Source of the DNA: Anaerococcus sp. Marseille-P3915
GTDB lineage: Bacteria; Bacillota; Clostridia; Tissierellales; Peptoniphilaceae
NCBI RefSeq assembly: GCF_900258475.1
Contig: NZ_LT984888.1
Coordinates: forward strand, 146,639-210,638
Length of the DNA stretch: 64,000 bases
Reading direction: 5' to 3'
The notes under the pieces are model-generated. The model was not told the DNA's origin and searched no databases. It was given only the letters and a program-made list of their open reading frames with translations. Each line of letters begins with the position of its first letter. Within the stretch, counting starts at the first letter, position 1. A program made the translations under genes and the position numbers. Below are positions 29,739 through 39,428 of this stretch, in pieces.

Positions 29739-31664
29739 ATGCTTTTTAAAACAACAGAACAACACGAAGAGCTTAGAAAAAAAGTTAGAGCTTTCGCAGA
29801 AGAAAAGGTAAAACCAATAGCCTTCGACCTCGATCAAAATAACCAATTTCCTGATGATATAGTTAAGGAAATGGGTGAAATGGGCCTTATGGGTATACCA
29901 TATCCAAAAGAATATGGTGGAGCAGGACTTGATGTTACCTCTTACGCTATAACAGTTGAAGAATTATCTAGAGTAGACGGTGGTGTGGGCGTTATTTGCT
30001 CAGCACATACTTCTTTAGGTAGCTGGCCAATCTTTGGTTTTGGTACAGAAGAACAAAAACAAAAATACTTAGTTCCACTTGCAAAAGGTGAAAAAATCGG
30101 TGCTTTTGGTCTTACAGAAGAAAACGCTGGTTCAGATGCTGGTGGTACAGAAACTACAGCAGTTCTTGATGGAGATTACTATATCCTAAACGGTAAGAAA
30201 ATCTTTATCACAAATGCACCAAAAGCTGACATATATGTAGTATTTGCAGTTACTACACCAGGTATTGGTACACATGGTATCTCTGCTTTCATAGTAGAAA
30301 AAGAATTTGAAGGATTCACCTTCTCAGACCACTATGACAAATTAGGTATCAGATCATCTTCAACAGCAGAACTTCATTTTGACAATGTAAAAGTTCCAAA
30401 AGAAAACTTACTTGGTAAAGAAGGCCAAGGATTTAAGATAGCTATGGCTACCTTAGACGGTGGTAGAATCGGTATAGCTTCTCAAGCCCTAGGTATCGGC
30501 CAAGGAGCATATGAATCCGCTCTTACTTATGCAAAAGAACGTGAACAATTTGGTATGCCTATAGCTCACCTACAAAGAAATACATTCAAACTTGCTGATA
30601 TGGCAACATATCTACGTGCAGCAAGACTAATGATCTATTCTGCAGCAGAACTTAAAGAAAATCACGAAAGATATTCTGCAGAAGCAGCAATGGCTAAACA
30701 AGTAGCATCAGACCTTGCAATGAAGATAACAACAGAAGCTATCCAACTATACGGTGGTTCAGGTTATATCAAGGGTGTAGATGTAGAAAGATTCTTCAGA
30801 GATGCTAAGATAACACAAATCTACGAAGGAACCAATGAAATCATGAGAGTAGTAGTTGGTGCTAGTACAGTAGGTCGTGCTCCAAAGATGAAAAGAGCAG
30901 GCTCAGCTGCTAAATCAGGTCCAATCGCAGGTGTTCGTAAAGGTGAAATCTTTGAAGGAGACCCAAAAGAAGCAGTTAAAAACCTAGTAGCAGCCCTCAA
31001 AAAAGACGGCTACGACTTTACAATAGGCATCGACCCAATGACACCAATTGGCGAAGCACAAAGAGTAGTAGTAGCAGGCCGTGGTATAGGTGAAAAGAAA
31101 AACATGAAGCTAATAGAAGACCTAGCTTACCAAGCAGGAGCAGCTATTTCATCATCTAGACCAGTAGCAGAAACATTAAAATACGTACCACTAGATAGAT
31201 ACATCGGTATGTCTGGACAAAGCTTTAGAGGCAACCTATACATCGGTGTAGGTGTATCAGGAGCAGGCCAACACTTAAAAGGCATGAAAGATGCATCAAC
31301 AATAGTAGCAATCAACAACAGCAAAAACGCTCCAATCTTCAATAACTGTGACTACGGTATAGTAGGCGATGCAATGGAAATTCTTCCACTATTAATCAAA
31401 GAACTTGATAATGGCCAAGAAAAGAAACCAGCACCACCACAACCAAAAATCAAAAGAAGTAAACCAAGAAAAATGGCTCCAAAAGAAGACGTTTATCTAG
31501 ACCTAGGTTCAGGATATGAATATGACCCAGAAGTAGGCGATCCAAGCCAAGGAATAGAACCAGGAACACCATTTGACAAACTACCTGACAGCTGGGTAAG
31601 CCCAGTATCTGGCGAAGCAAAAGAAGAATTCATCAGAATGGAATTCCCAGAAGATAGAAAGTAG
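29739..31664 (+). CDS. Acyl-CoA dehydrogenase / EtfA FAD-domain / rubredoxin-like fusion
   Basis: A 641-residue, three-part protein. Residues 1-~380 are a full acyl-CoA dehydrogenase with the FAD-binding region and the catalytic Glu363 in [11 protein letters not shown]. Residues ~405-565 are the C-terminal FAD domain of electron-transfer flavoprotein alpha ([41 protein letters not shown]). Residues 584-641 have the rubredoxin framework ([21 protein letters not shown]...LPDSWV) but all four iron ligands are replaced: YLDLGSG for Y-x-C-x-x-C-G, and SPVSG for CPxCG. The fused ETF part would accept electrons from the dehydrogenase flavin. With the flavodiiron gene 12 bases downstream, I infer a route from acyl-CoA to O2 or NO reduction, but the tail cannot carry iron in the normal way. 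No etfB is nearby. A GGAGG site precedes the ATG. Confidence 0.9.
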   Translation: MLFKTTEQHEELRKKVRAFAEEKVKPIAFDLDQNNQFPDDIVKEMGEMGLMGIPYPKEYGGAGLDVTSYAITVEELSRVDGGVGVICSAHTSLGSWPIFGFGTEEQKQKYLVPLAKGEKIGAFGLTEENAGSDAGGTETTAVLDGDYYILNGKKIFITNAPKADIYVVFAVTTPGIGTHGISAFIVEKEFEGFTFSDHYDKLGIRSSSTAELHFDNVKVPKENLLGKEGQGFKIAMATLDGGRIGIASQALGIGQGAYESALTYAKEREQFGMPIAHLQRNTFKLADMATYLRAARLMIYSAAELKENHERYSAEAAMAKQVASDLAMKITTEAIQLYGGSGYIKGVDVERFFRDAKITQIYEGTNEIMRVVVGASTVGRAPKMKRAGSAAKSGPIAGVRKGEIFEGDPKEAVKNLVAALKKDGYDFTIGIDPMTPIGEAQRVVVAGRGIGEKKNMKLIEDLAYQAGAAISSSRPVAETLKYVPLDRYIGMSGQSFRGNLYIGVGVSGAGQHLKGMKDASTIVAINNSKNAPIFNNCDYGIVGDAMEILPLLIKELDNGQEKKPAPPQPKIKRSKPRKMAPKEDVYLDLGSGYEYDPEVGDPSQGIEPGTPFDKLPDSWVSPVSGEAKEEFIRMEFPEDRK

Positions 31665-31676
31665 TAGGAGGAAATA

Positions 31677-32930
31677 ATGTATACAGTTAGAAAAGTAACA
31701 GATGATTTATATTATGTAGGTGGCGATGATAGAAGACTTGCCTTATTTGAAAATATATTTCCAATACCTGAAGGCGTATCTTATAACTCCTACCTATTAA
31801 TGGATGAAAAAACAGTTTTAATCGATGCGGTTGACTGGGCAATAACAAGAGAATACATGGTAAACGTAGCAAGAGTATTAGATGGCAGGGACCTAGACTA
31901 CTTGATTGTTCACCACATGGAACCAGACCACTGCTCATCAATAGAATTGATGCTACAAAGATATCCAAACCTAAAGATAATTTCTTCTGAAAAAGGAGTT
32001 ATGTTCATGAGACAATTTGGTTATCACGTAGACGATAGATACATCGAAGTAAAAGAAGGCGACACAGTAAGCTTTGGTAAACACGAATTCACCTTCGTAG
32101 AAGCACCAATGGTACACTGGCCAGAAGTATTAATGTCATATGATTCATACGACAAAGTCCTATTCTCAGCAGATGCCTTTGGATCATTTATCGCAAACAA
32201 CGGTAGACTATTCGCAGACGAAGTAAACTGGGATAGAGACTACCTAGACGAAGGACGTAGATACTACACAAACATCGTAGGTAAATACGGTACATTCGTA
32301 CAAAAGGCCCTAGCAAAAGCAGGTGGTCTAGACCTCAAATATATCTGCCCACTACACGGCCTAGTATGGAGAGATAACTTCGGCTACATCATCGACAAAT
32401 ACGTACACTGGGCAACCTACGAACCAGAAGAAGAAGGTGTCCTAATCGTATATGCATCAATGTATGGTAACACAGAATTTGCAGCCCAAGCCCTAGCAAG
32501 CAAGCTATGTGAAAAAGGCATGACCAACATCTCCCTAAGAGACGTATCAAGCACTCACGTATCAACCCTAATAGCAGAAAGCTTCAAATACTCAAACATA
32601 GTCCTAGCATCTGTAACCTACAACCTAGGAATCTATCCAGTAATGCTCAACTACCTAGAAGACATGAAAGCTCTAAACCTACAAAACAGAGCAATCTCAA
32701 TCATAGGTAATGGAACATGGGCTCCACAAGCAGCAGAAAAAATGGAAAAATTCATAGACGAAGAACTAAGACTAATGGACGTTCTACCAGAAAGCTTAGA
32801 CATAGTATCATCACTAAAGAAAGCAAAAGAACCAGACATGGATGCCATAGTAGATGGAATCTTCGACTCAATGAAGAAGAGAAGAGAAGAAAAAGCAAAA
32901 GCAGCTTCTCAAAAGAAGGGCAAAAAATAA
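31677..32930 (+). CDS. Flavodiiron protein (class A, O2/NO reductase)
   Basis: A 417-residue protein with a metallo-beta-lactamase-like diiron domain (1-~250) and a flavodoxin domain (~255-400, VLIVYASMYGNTEFAAQALA). Diiron ligands are seen as H80-x-E82-x-D84-H85 in HHMEPDH, His147 in MVHWPE, Asp in LFSADAFG and His in CPLHGL. Class A proteins reduce O2 to water or NO to N2O with electrons from rubredoxin or a partner flavoprotein. It is co-transcribed with the dehydrogenase fusion, whose degenerate rubredoxin-like tail may dock to it. The C-terminus is a Lys-rich tail of about 20 residues. An AGGAGG site precedes the ATG. Confidence 0.94.
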   Translation: MYTVRKVTDDLYYVGGDDRRLALFENIFPIPEGVSYNSYLLMDEKTVLIDAVDWAITREYMVNVARVLDGRDLDYLIVHHMEPDHCSSIELMLQRYPNLKIISSEKGVMFMRQFGYHVDDRYIEVKEGDTVSFGKHEFTFVEAPMVHWPEVLMSYDSYDKVLFSADAFGSFIANNGRLFADEVNWDRDYLDEGRRYYTNIVGKYGTFVQKALAKAGGLDLKYICPLHGLVWRDNFGYIIDKYVHWATYEPEEEGVLIVYASMYGNTEFAAQALASKLCEKGMTNISLRDVSSTHVSTLIAESFKYSNIVLASVTYNLGIYPVMLNYLEDMKALNLQNRAISIIGNGTWAPQAAEKMEKFIDEELRLMDVLPESLDIVSSLKKAKEPDMDAIVDGIFDSMKKRREEKAKAASQKKGKK

Positions 32931-32940
32931 GTAAAAATTT

Positions 32941-32967
32941 AAAAGGCGGGGATATCCTCGCCTTTTT
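32941..32967 (+). terminator. Terminator after the flavodiiron gene
   Basis: Stem AAAAGGCGGGGA / TCCTCGCCTTTT (one mismatch) with T run. Confidence 0.85.
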
Positions 32968-33131
32968 GCGTGGAAATTTTTTTCAAGCCTACTTATAGGA
33001 AATTGAAAGCAGGCTTGAAAAAATCAATCTTCTCCTTATAATGGTAAAAAGTAGAAGATGTCAATTACAATTTAAAATTGATAGTGATAAGTCAATGTAA
33101 AATCATTTTAAAATTATAAATAGGAGAAAAA

Positions 33132-34883
33132 ATGAACTTAAAATCACAAGAATCTAGAAAAATAGCGCCTGAGCTTGACCCTTTAAGAATAGGAATGGGC
33201 TGGGAAGTTGAAGATCTATCTAAGGCTCAAATCTACATAGGCTCAACCTTTGGAGACTCCCATCCAGGATCAGCACATTTGGATAGTTTGGTTGAAATAG
33301 CTAGGAAAGAAATTTACGATAAAGGTGGATTTGGGTCAAGATATTATTACACAGACATGTGCGATGGCCAAAGCCAGGGAACAGACGGGATAAATTATTC
33401 CTTAGTCAGTAGGGAGATGATTGCAAATATGATTGAAATTCAAGCAAGTGCCCTACAATTTGACTCTGCAATTTTTGTAGCATCTTGTGATAAGGGAGCG
33501 CCCGGATCCTTGATGGGCATGTTAAGGGTAGACTTGCCAGCTGTATTTCTTCCTGGTGGAGTCATGGCAGCAGGGCCAGAAATGCTAACCCTAGAGCAAC
33601 TTGGCATGTATTCTGCCCAATATGAAAGAGGAGAAATTACAGAAGAAAAATTAAACTGGGCCAAGCACAAGGCCTGTCCATCTTGTGGGGCCTGCTCTTT
33701 TATAGGCACAGCCACAACCATGCAAATAATGGCAGAAGCCCTAGGTCTTGCCCTACCAGGAAGTGCAGTCTTACCTGCCATAGGAGATGATATTAAAAAA
33801 TACGCTCAGATGGCAGGAGCTAGAGCCTTTGAAATAGCAGGCGATGAGTCTATGAGGCCATCTAATATTTTAACAAAGAAAAGCTTTGAAAATGCCATCC
33901 TAATCCACGCAGCCATATCAGGATCAACCAATGCCATGATGCACCTTCCAGCCATAGCCCACGAACTAGGCATAGAAATAGATGGGGATGACTTTGATAG
34001 AATCCATAGAAAGGTAAACTTCCTACTAAATATAAGGCCAGCTGGCAGATGGCCTGCAGAATTATTTTATTACGCAGGAGGCCTTCCAGCTGTTATGAAA
34101 GAATGCTATGACCTACTAAATCTAGATGAGATGACCATAACAGGTAAAACAATCAGAGAAAACCTAAAAGATTTAGAAAGATATGGATATTTTGAAAAGT
34201 GTCAGGGCCTTCTTGATAAATTCAATGAGAAATTTAAGCTAAATATCAAAAAAGAAGATATAATATTTCCTTATTACAAACCAATAAGTGTGGGTGGGTC
34301 AGTCGCAGTCCTAAAGGGCAACCTAGCCCCAGAAGGAGCAGTCATAAAGCATACAGCCTGTCCTAAAGAGATGTTTGTGGCAGAACTTATCGCAAGGCCT
34401 TTTGATAGCGAAGAAGAATGCCTAAAAGCAGTATTAAATAAAGAAATCAACAAGGGTGAAGCAGTATTTATCAGGCACGAAGGCCCAGTTGGAAGTGGCA
34501 TGCCAGAGATGTTTTATACATCAGAAGCGATCTCATCAGACAAGGACCTTGGAGCATCAATAGCCCTAATAACAGATGGTAGGTTTTCTGGAGCATCAAC
34601 TGGACCAGTCATAGGCCATGTAAGCCCAGAAGCAGCCAAAGGAGGCCCTATTAGCCTAGTAGAAGAGGGAGATATAATCGAAATAAATATCCCTGAAAGA
34701 AGGCTAAATATAATAGGAATAAATAGGGGAAAATGTAGTGAGGAAGAAGTCGAAAAGATCTTGGAGAGTAGAAGAAAAAAATATAAAAAAAAGGACCCAA
34801 AATACAAGAGGGGAGCCATCAAAATTTTGATGGAACATTCAGTAAGTCCAATGAAGGGTGCTTATTTGGAATTTGATGATTAG
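33132..34883 (+). CDS. IlvD/Edd-family dehydratase (substrate uncertain)
   Basis: A 583-residue Fe-S dehydratase of the dihydroxy-acid / phosphogluconate / sugar-acid dehydratase family. The cluster cysteines appear in TDMCDGQSQG, VASCDKGAPG and ACPSCGACSFIGTA. The C-terminal swivelling domain carries ALITDGRFSGASTGPVIGHVSPEA. No other ilv gene (B, C, E) and no sugar-acid catabolic gene lies next to it. It may make 2-keto acids from a sugar acid such as xylonate or gluconate instead of serving valine synthesis. A TAGGAG site precedes the ATG. It forms a single unit. Confidence 0.85.
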   Translation: MNLKSQESRKIAPELDPLRIGMGWEVEDLSKAQIYIGSTFGDSHPGSAHLDSLVEIARKEIYDKGGFGSRYYYTDMCDGQSQGTDGINYSLVSREMIANMIEIQASALQFDSAIFVASCDKGAPGSLMGMLRVDLPAVFLPGGVMAAGPEMLTLEQLGMYSAQYERGEITEEKLNWAKHKACPSCGACSFIGTATTMQIMAEALGLALPGSAVLPAIGDDIKKYAQMAGARAFEIAGDESMRPSNILTKKSFENAILIHAAISGSTNAMMHLPAIAHELGIEIDGDDFDRIHRKVNFLLNIRPAGRWPAELFYYAGGLPAVMKECYDLLNLDEMTITGKTIRENLKDLERYGYFEKCQGLLDKFNEKFKLNIKKEDIIFPYYKPISVGGSVAVLKGNLAPEGAVIKHTACPKEMFVAELIARPFDSEEECLKAVLNKEINKGEAVFIRHEGPVGSGMPEMFYTSEAISSDKDLGASIALITDGRFSGASTGPVIGHVSPEAAKGGPISLVEEGDIIEINIPERRLNIIGINRGKCSEEEVEKILESRRKKYKKKDPKYKRGAIKILMEHSVSPMKGAYLEFDD

Positions 34884-34968
34884 GAGTTTTCAAATACTTA
34901 CAAAACTTGTAATTAAATTTCTTCTGATTTAATGTTACTATTTAATTAACAAAAATGAGGAGGATATT

Positions 34969-35382
34969 ATGAAAAAAATATTCAAAATCCTAGTCCTAAT
35001 TTTAATACTTGCTTCCTGCTCATCCCAAGGCAAAGTCAAAAATCCGGCCACCCAGTAATATATAGTAGGAACAGGCAATATAAAGGGCAATGTAGATATA
35101 GATAAATATTTAAAAATAGATCAGAGATTTGAAATAGGGGCAGATAAAGAAGGCATGGCAGTATTCAAAGACCCCCACAAAGCCTACCAGGCCCTTATAG
35201 AAAAATACACAGCTGGCATAAATCTAATCCAAAAAGAATTTGACCTAGAAGATTTAAGCGAAACATCCTATGAGGCCTACAAAATTTACGGAGGGCAGGT
35301 AGAAACAGGGACTTCAGAAGAAAAGAACCAAGCCAAATTTGTATCGAGATTTTTTGATATTTATGAAAATAGTTTTGAGTAA
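34969..35382 (+). pseudogene. Small lipoprotein gene interrupted by an in-frame TAA
   Basis: A GAGGAGG site and ATG at 34969 start a lipoprotein signal (KILVLILILASCSS, lipobox LASC). After 29 codons there is a TAA at 35056-35058 (reading PATQ-stop-YIVGTG). The same frame then stays open for 108 more codons (GTGNIKGNVDIDKYLKIDQRF ...) to a stop at 35380-35382. The part after the stop looks like a normal protein and has no ribosome site of its own. The simplest reading is one nonsense change (for instance CAA to TAA) in a 137-residue lipoprotein. A sequencing error or read-through is possible. Family unknown. Confidence 0.72.
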
Positions 35383-35440
35383 TATTTTTATAAAATTTTT
35401 GTTTTAATCTATGTAAAATATATGAAAATATAATATTTAA

Positions 35441-35477
35441 AAAAATGACCTCTAAGTCAAGTTGTAGAGGTCATTTT
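35441..35477. terminator. Bidirectional terminator
   Basis: Stem AAAATGACCTCTA / TAGAGGTCATTTT with runs on both sides, between the broken lipoprotein gene and the convergent PRD regulator. It overlaps the regulator's stop codon. Confidence 0.82.
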
Positions 35478-37392
35478 ATGATTTTGAAAAAAATAATTTC
35501 CAAAAATCATCTATGTTAGATGATTTTATAGATTTTAAAATCCTAGTGTCATCATTTAGAAAATCGCTAAGATATTTATAAAAATTTTCAATAGTGGATC
35601 TTTTTACCTTATCATTTAAATTTAGTAAAAATACAATGTTTACTGGTTTTCCGTCCCAATCAATTTCGTCTGAGCTAATGTATAAAGCAAGGAAATTATC
35701 ATCTAATACTTGATTAAGAGGATGAGGAATAGCGACTCTATTTTCTAGGCCTGTGCTAGCAAATTCTTCTCTTCTAATTAATTCTCTAATAAAAATTTCC
35801 TTATCAATTATAACATCAATTTTATCGACCATTTCTTTAAGGAGTTCTTCTCTAGTGAATTTGTTGGATTTGTTAGGATTAAAGAAAATATTATTAGCAA
35901 AAAGATCTTTTATTTCTTGGATAGATTCTTCGCTTTTTAAAGCCATGAGGATTTTATCTACATCTTTTTTATATAGATAAGCACTTACCTCTATAATTGG
36001 GACCTCTGTTTTAAGTTTTATGGGAATTGTTGAAACTATTAAATCGTATGAACTTAAATCCATGCTTATTGCCATTAGATAGTCACTTGTATCCAGTATA
36101 TTTATATATTTTGAAAATTCATGCATAAATCTATACTTTAGCACTCTTGCTGTAGCTCTACCACTAGCACAAATAAGAAGAATGTTCTTTTTGTTTAGAT
36201 TATCCCTTATCTTAGCTAGGGAAGCGCTGAAGTGTAAGGCTATGTAACCAAGCTCATCTGGATTTATATTAATTTTGTAAATATCGTTAATATAGGATGC
36301 ACAGAGTTTTGCACATTCCATAGCTATGTGATCTCTTTTTATATCATCTAAGAGAGGATTTTTAAGTTTGATACCGTATTTAATTCTCTTAATCATTGGT
36401 GTTAGGTGAATAGTGAGTGATGATTTTAAATCGGTATCGTTTGATAAGTCAATAGAGAGGGTGTTTCTAATTGCCATTAAGGATCGTTCAATGATTTGTT
36501 CAATGTTTTCGTTATATTCTGATGGAATATAGGAATCTATTTTACTAAGGAGATTTATATATAAGTACTCAATTTCTTTATTATCAAGCTTAAGATTAAA
36601 AAGTTTTTCTGCTTCTTTTGCTATACTTAGGCTCAATTTATATATTGATGAATATTTTTCATAAATTGGTTCATTTTTATTATCATTAGATATTAAAAAT
36701 CCCATATTCACTCTTGAAATTGATATTATTAAATAGTTAATAAAGTTATTGTATTTAACGAGGTTTGTATCGAATCCATATTCCTTAAATTTATTTAGGA
36801 CAAAGGAACTTATTTGATTAGTTCTATAAGTGCTTATTTTACTAACTTCTTGTAAGATGTTACTATTAAATTTAGAACTTTCTTCTATATATTTTACAAT
36901 AAAAGATCTTACATCTATCTCTTGCGCTTCTATCTTCATTCCATAATGAGGTTTAGAAATTATATTTATGTTGTTTTCAGATAGAATTTCTCTAACAATT
37001 TTCAAATCTTGGTTTAATTGAGACCTGCTTATATATAATAAGTCTAGAAACTCATCAGATTTAAAATAAGATTTTTCTCTTGCCAAGGTTAAAATTATTT
37101 GATTAACTCTATATTCTTGATTGTTCAGATCATCATTAAAGGCATAATTAGGCCATTCTTCTTTGACAAACCTATAGAATTTATTTTTATCACTTAATAT
37201 AAACCTATAACCAACACCTGATTTGGATTCAATACGTGCTCCGTTATTTTTTAAAAGTAAGTTTAATTCTTTGATATCTTCCCTAATCGTTTTACTAGAA
37301 TACCCGACAAATTTAGAAATATCGTTTGCAGTATAAGCTTTAAAATCATCGGTTAGGATTTCAAATATCTTTTTAATTCTATTTTCTTTCAT
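35476..37392 (-). CDS. BglG/MtlR-type PRD transcriptional activator with EIIB/EIIA domains
   Basis: A 638-residue regulator. Its parts are an N-terminal DeoR-like HTH (KKIFEILTDDFKAYTANDISKFVGYSSKTIREDI), a second HTH/Mga-like region, two PRD domains (~190-395), an EIIB-like domain with Cys in LLICASGRATARVL, and a C-terminal EIIA domain with His in NRVAIPHPLN. Such proteins are phosphorylated by the PTS and activate adjacent sugar genes. I chose ATG 37392 because GAGAGG is five bases upstream; the ATG at 37398 abuts that site. It is divergent from the PTS-mannosidase operon at 37640-42040, which it probably controls. Confidence 0.9.
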   Translation of the reverse strand: MKENRIKKIFEILTDDFKAYTANDISKFVGYSSKTIREDIKELNLLLKNNGARIESKSGVGYRFILSDKNKFYRFVKEEWPNYAFNDDLNNQEYRVNQIILTLAREKSYFKSDEFLDLLYISRSQLNQDLKIVREILSENNINIISKPHYGMKIEAQEIDVRSFIVKYIEESSKFNSNILQEVSKISTYRTNQISSFVLNKFKEYGFDTNLVKYNNFINYLIISISRVNMGFLISNDNKNEPIYEKYSSIYKLSLSIAKEAEKLFNLKLDNKEIEYLYINLLSKIDSYIPSEYNENIEQIIERSLMAIRNTLSIDLSNDTDLKSSLTIHLTPMIKRIKYGIKLKNPLLDDIKRDHIAMECAKLCASYINDIYKININPDELGYIALHFSASLAKIRDNLNKKNILLICASGRATARVLKYRFMHEFSKYINILDTSDYLMAISMDLSSYDLIVSTIPIKLKTEVPIIEVSAYLYKKDVDKILMALKSEESIQEIKDLFANNIFFNPNKSNKFTREELLKEMVDKIDVIIDKEIFIRELIRREEFASTGLENRVAIPHPLNQVLDDNFLALYISSDEIDWDGKPVNIVFLLNLNDKVKRSTIENFYKYLSDFLNDDTRILKSIKSSNIDDFWKLFFSKS

Positions 37393-37464
37393 TTCCATCC
37401 TCTCTTTAGATATAAATAGCTCATTTAATCCTATTATATCATCTTTTTACTTATTTATTATTTA

Positions 37465-37503
37465 CATTTCTTCCACAAGTCTACTTAACTTGTGGAAGAA
37501 ATG
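37465..37503. promoter_or_regulatory. Perfect 16-bp inverted repeat, candidate operator of the PTS operon
   Basis: Arms CATTTCTTCCACAAGT and ACTTGTGGAAGAAATG are separated by seven bases, between the divergent PRD regulator and the PTS genes. There is no T-run after it, so it is unlikely to be a terminator. It is a candidate binding site for the adjacent regulator, or a transcribed RNA hairpin. Confidence 0.6.
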
Positions 37504-37639
37504 AATAAGGACAAATATAAGTATTTGATATATGATATAAGCAACAGGAAAAGGTATTCTTAATCAGATATCATTTTTCAAAAAGTAATATAAGGGGGCG
37601 ATATTTTAGAAATGAAAAAATATGAAGGGAGGTATTTAT

Positions 37640-38077
37640 GTGTCTTATATTGAAAAATCAAATATCATATACAATCTAGAGGCTAAAAATAAGTATGAAG
37701 CTATCAAAGCTCTAGCAAAGAAATTAGATGATAACGGTTATTTAAATGATTTTGATGTATTTTTAGAAGATGTAATTGAAAGAGAAAACCAAATAACTAC
37801 AGGAGTTGGTAATGGGATTGCTATACCACATGGAAAAAGCAAGGCTATAAAAAAATCAGCTATAGCAATGGCAACTTTAATCAATCCCATTAACTGGGAA
37901 AGCCTAGATGGTGAAGAAACAAAATATGTTTTTTTATTGGCCATAAAGGATGGAGATGGAACAGAACATTTAAAGGTTTTAGCGAACTTATCAGCTAAAT
38001 TGATGGATGATGCTTATATATCATCCATAAAAGAATCAAAAAGTTTAGATCAATTATATGAAGCAATTAATATTTAG
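37640..38077 (+). CDS. PTS fructose-class IIA component
   Basis: A 145-residue PtsN/FruA-type IIA domain. The phosphorylated His64 lies in GVGNGIAIPHGKSKA. I placed the start at GTG 37640, which has AGGGAGG seven bases upstream; an in-frame ATG at 37622 would lie upstream of that ribosome site. It takes phosphate from HPr and passes it to the IIB encoded 10 bases downstream. It belongs to a four-gene unit IIA-IIB-IIC-mannosidase. Confidence 0.87.
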   Translation: MSYIEKSNIIYNLEAKNKYEAIKALAKKLDDNGYLNDFDVFLEDVIERENQITTGVGNGIAIPHGKSKAIKKSAIAMATLINPINWESLDGEETKYVFLLAIKDGDGTEHLKVLANLSAKLMDDAYISSIKESKSLDQLYEAINI

Positions 38078-38087
38078 GGGGTAATAA

Positions 38088-38393
38088 ATGAAAATAGTAG
38101 CAGTAAGTGCATGTATAGCAGGAATAGCTCATACTTATATGGCAAAGGCAAATCTAGAAAAATTTGCAAAGCAATTAGGTCATGAAATAAAAGTTGAGAC
38201 CCAAGGAGCAATGGGATTTGAAGATAAGCTATCTGAGGATGATATTAATCAAGCGGACGTAGTGATTTTTGCTGTCGATACAGTGGTGAGTGAAAGAGAT
38301 AGATTTGATGGTAAAAAAATTTATGAATTTGGCACTAATGAAGTAATTAAAGATGGTAAATCAGTTATAGAGAAGGCAACAAGCGAACTTTAA
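38088..38393 (+). CDS. PTS fructose-class IIB component
   Basis: A 101-residue IIB domain of the fructose/mannitol class, starting MKIVAVSACIAGIAHTYMA with the phosphocysteine at Cys9. It passes phosphate from IIA to the incoming sugar on IIC. A GGGGGT ribosome site precedes it, and IIC follows after 18 bases. In E. coli MngA and FruA these domains are fused; here they are separate proteins. Confidence 0.92.
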   Translation: MKIVAVSACIAGIAHTYMAKANLEKFAKQLGHEIKVETQGAMGFEDKLSEDDINQADVVIFAVDTVVSERDRFDGKKIYEFGTNEVIKDGKSVIEKATSEL

Positions 38394-38411
38394 TTATTAG
38401 GAGGAAAATTT

Positions 38412-39428
38412 ATGAAAAATAAAGGTAAGGAAATTTTAAGGCATTTACAGACTGGCGTTTCTTATTTAATTCCACTTTTAACAGCGGCAGGTTTGTTAAC
38501 ATCAATTGCTGTTATATTTGGTGGCTTAAGCGTTTGGGATGAAACAGAAACATTCTGGGGAGTTCTCAGAATGATTGGACAAACAGGTTTGAATTTTATC
38601 GTTCCAATGATTTCAGCTTTTATAGCATTTTCAATTGCTGATAGACCGGGCTTAGCACCAGGATTTGTTACTGGTATTATAGCTTATAATATGGGAACAG
38701 GATTCTTAGGCGGAATGATTACTGGTTTACTATGTGGTTATCTAGCACAAGAATTAAAGAAAATTCCTATTCCAGCTAGAGTTCAAACTCTTAAAGTTTT
38801 ATTTATTATCCCTATAATTACAACCTTCGTAACAGGTTTGCTTTTATGGTATGTAATAGGTACTCCAATTTCAATGATGACAGAAGGGGTTTCTAATTGG
38901 TTAAATGGACTCTCTGGTGTAAATAATGCTATTTTAGCAGCTGTAATCGGTGCAATGATGGCTTTTGATATGGGTGGTCCTATAAATAAAATAGCCTATG
39001 CTTTTGGAATGGCAGCATTTACTGATGGAAACTACGCTATAAGTACAGCTATGCTTATTGCAATAGGCCTACCTCCATTTGGTATGTTCTTAGCTACTCT
39101 TTTAGCACCAAAACTTTATTCTGACTCTGAAAAAGAAAATGCAAAATCTGCTATAGTAATGGGAATAGTAGGAATTACAGAAGGTACTATACCATTTGCT
39201 GTTGCAGACCCACTAAGAGTTATACCAAGCATAATGATTGGTACTGCTATATCAAGTAGTATGAATGCTCTATTTGGAATTACTCATGCCACAACAATGG
39301 CAACATTCTTTGCGATTCCATTTGTTAACAATATACCTTTATACCTAGTATCTATAGCAGCTGGTGGTATTGCTACAGCTCTAATAGTTAATTTCTTAAA
39401 AGGTAGAAGTCAAAAGAAGGAAGCTTAA
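38412..39428 (+). CDS. PTS fructose-class IIC permease
   Basis: A 338-residue membrane permease with about nine hydrophobic helices. The substrate-site motif of this class is seen in ITEGTIPFAVADPLRVIPSIMIG, as is DMGGPINKIAYAFG. It takes up and phosphorylates the sugar together with IIA and IIB. Its stop overlaps the start of the mannosidase gene by one base, so the two are translationally coupled. That suggests the substrate is a mannoside such as 2-O-alpha-mannosyl-D-glycerate (inference from MngA/MngB). Confidence 0.92.
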   Translation: MKNKGKEILRHLQTGVSYLIPLLTAAGLLTSIAVIFGGLSVWDETETFWGVLRMIGQTGLNFIVPMISAFIAFSIADRPGLAPGFVTGIIAYNMGTGFLGGMITGLLCGYLAQELKKIPIPARVQTLKVLFIIPIITTFVTGLLLWYVIGTPISMMTEGVSNWLNGLSGVNNAILAAVIGAMMAFDMGGPINKIAYAFGMAAFTDGNYAISTAMLIAIGLPPFGMFLATLLAPKLYSDSEKENAKSAIVMGIVGITEGTIPFAVADPLRVIPSIMIGTAISSSMNALFGITHATTMATFFAIPFVNNIPLYLVSIAAGGIATALIVNFLKGRSQKKEA

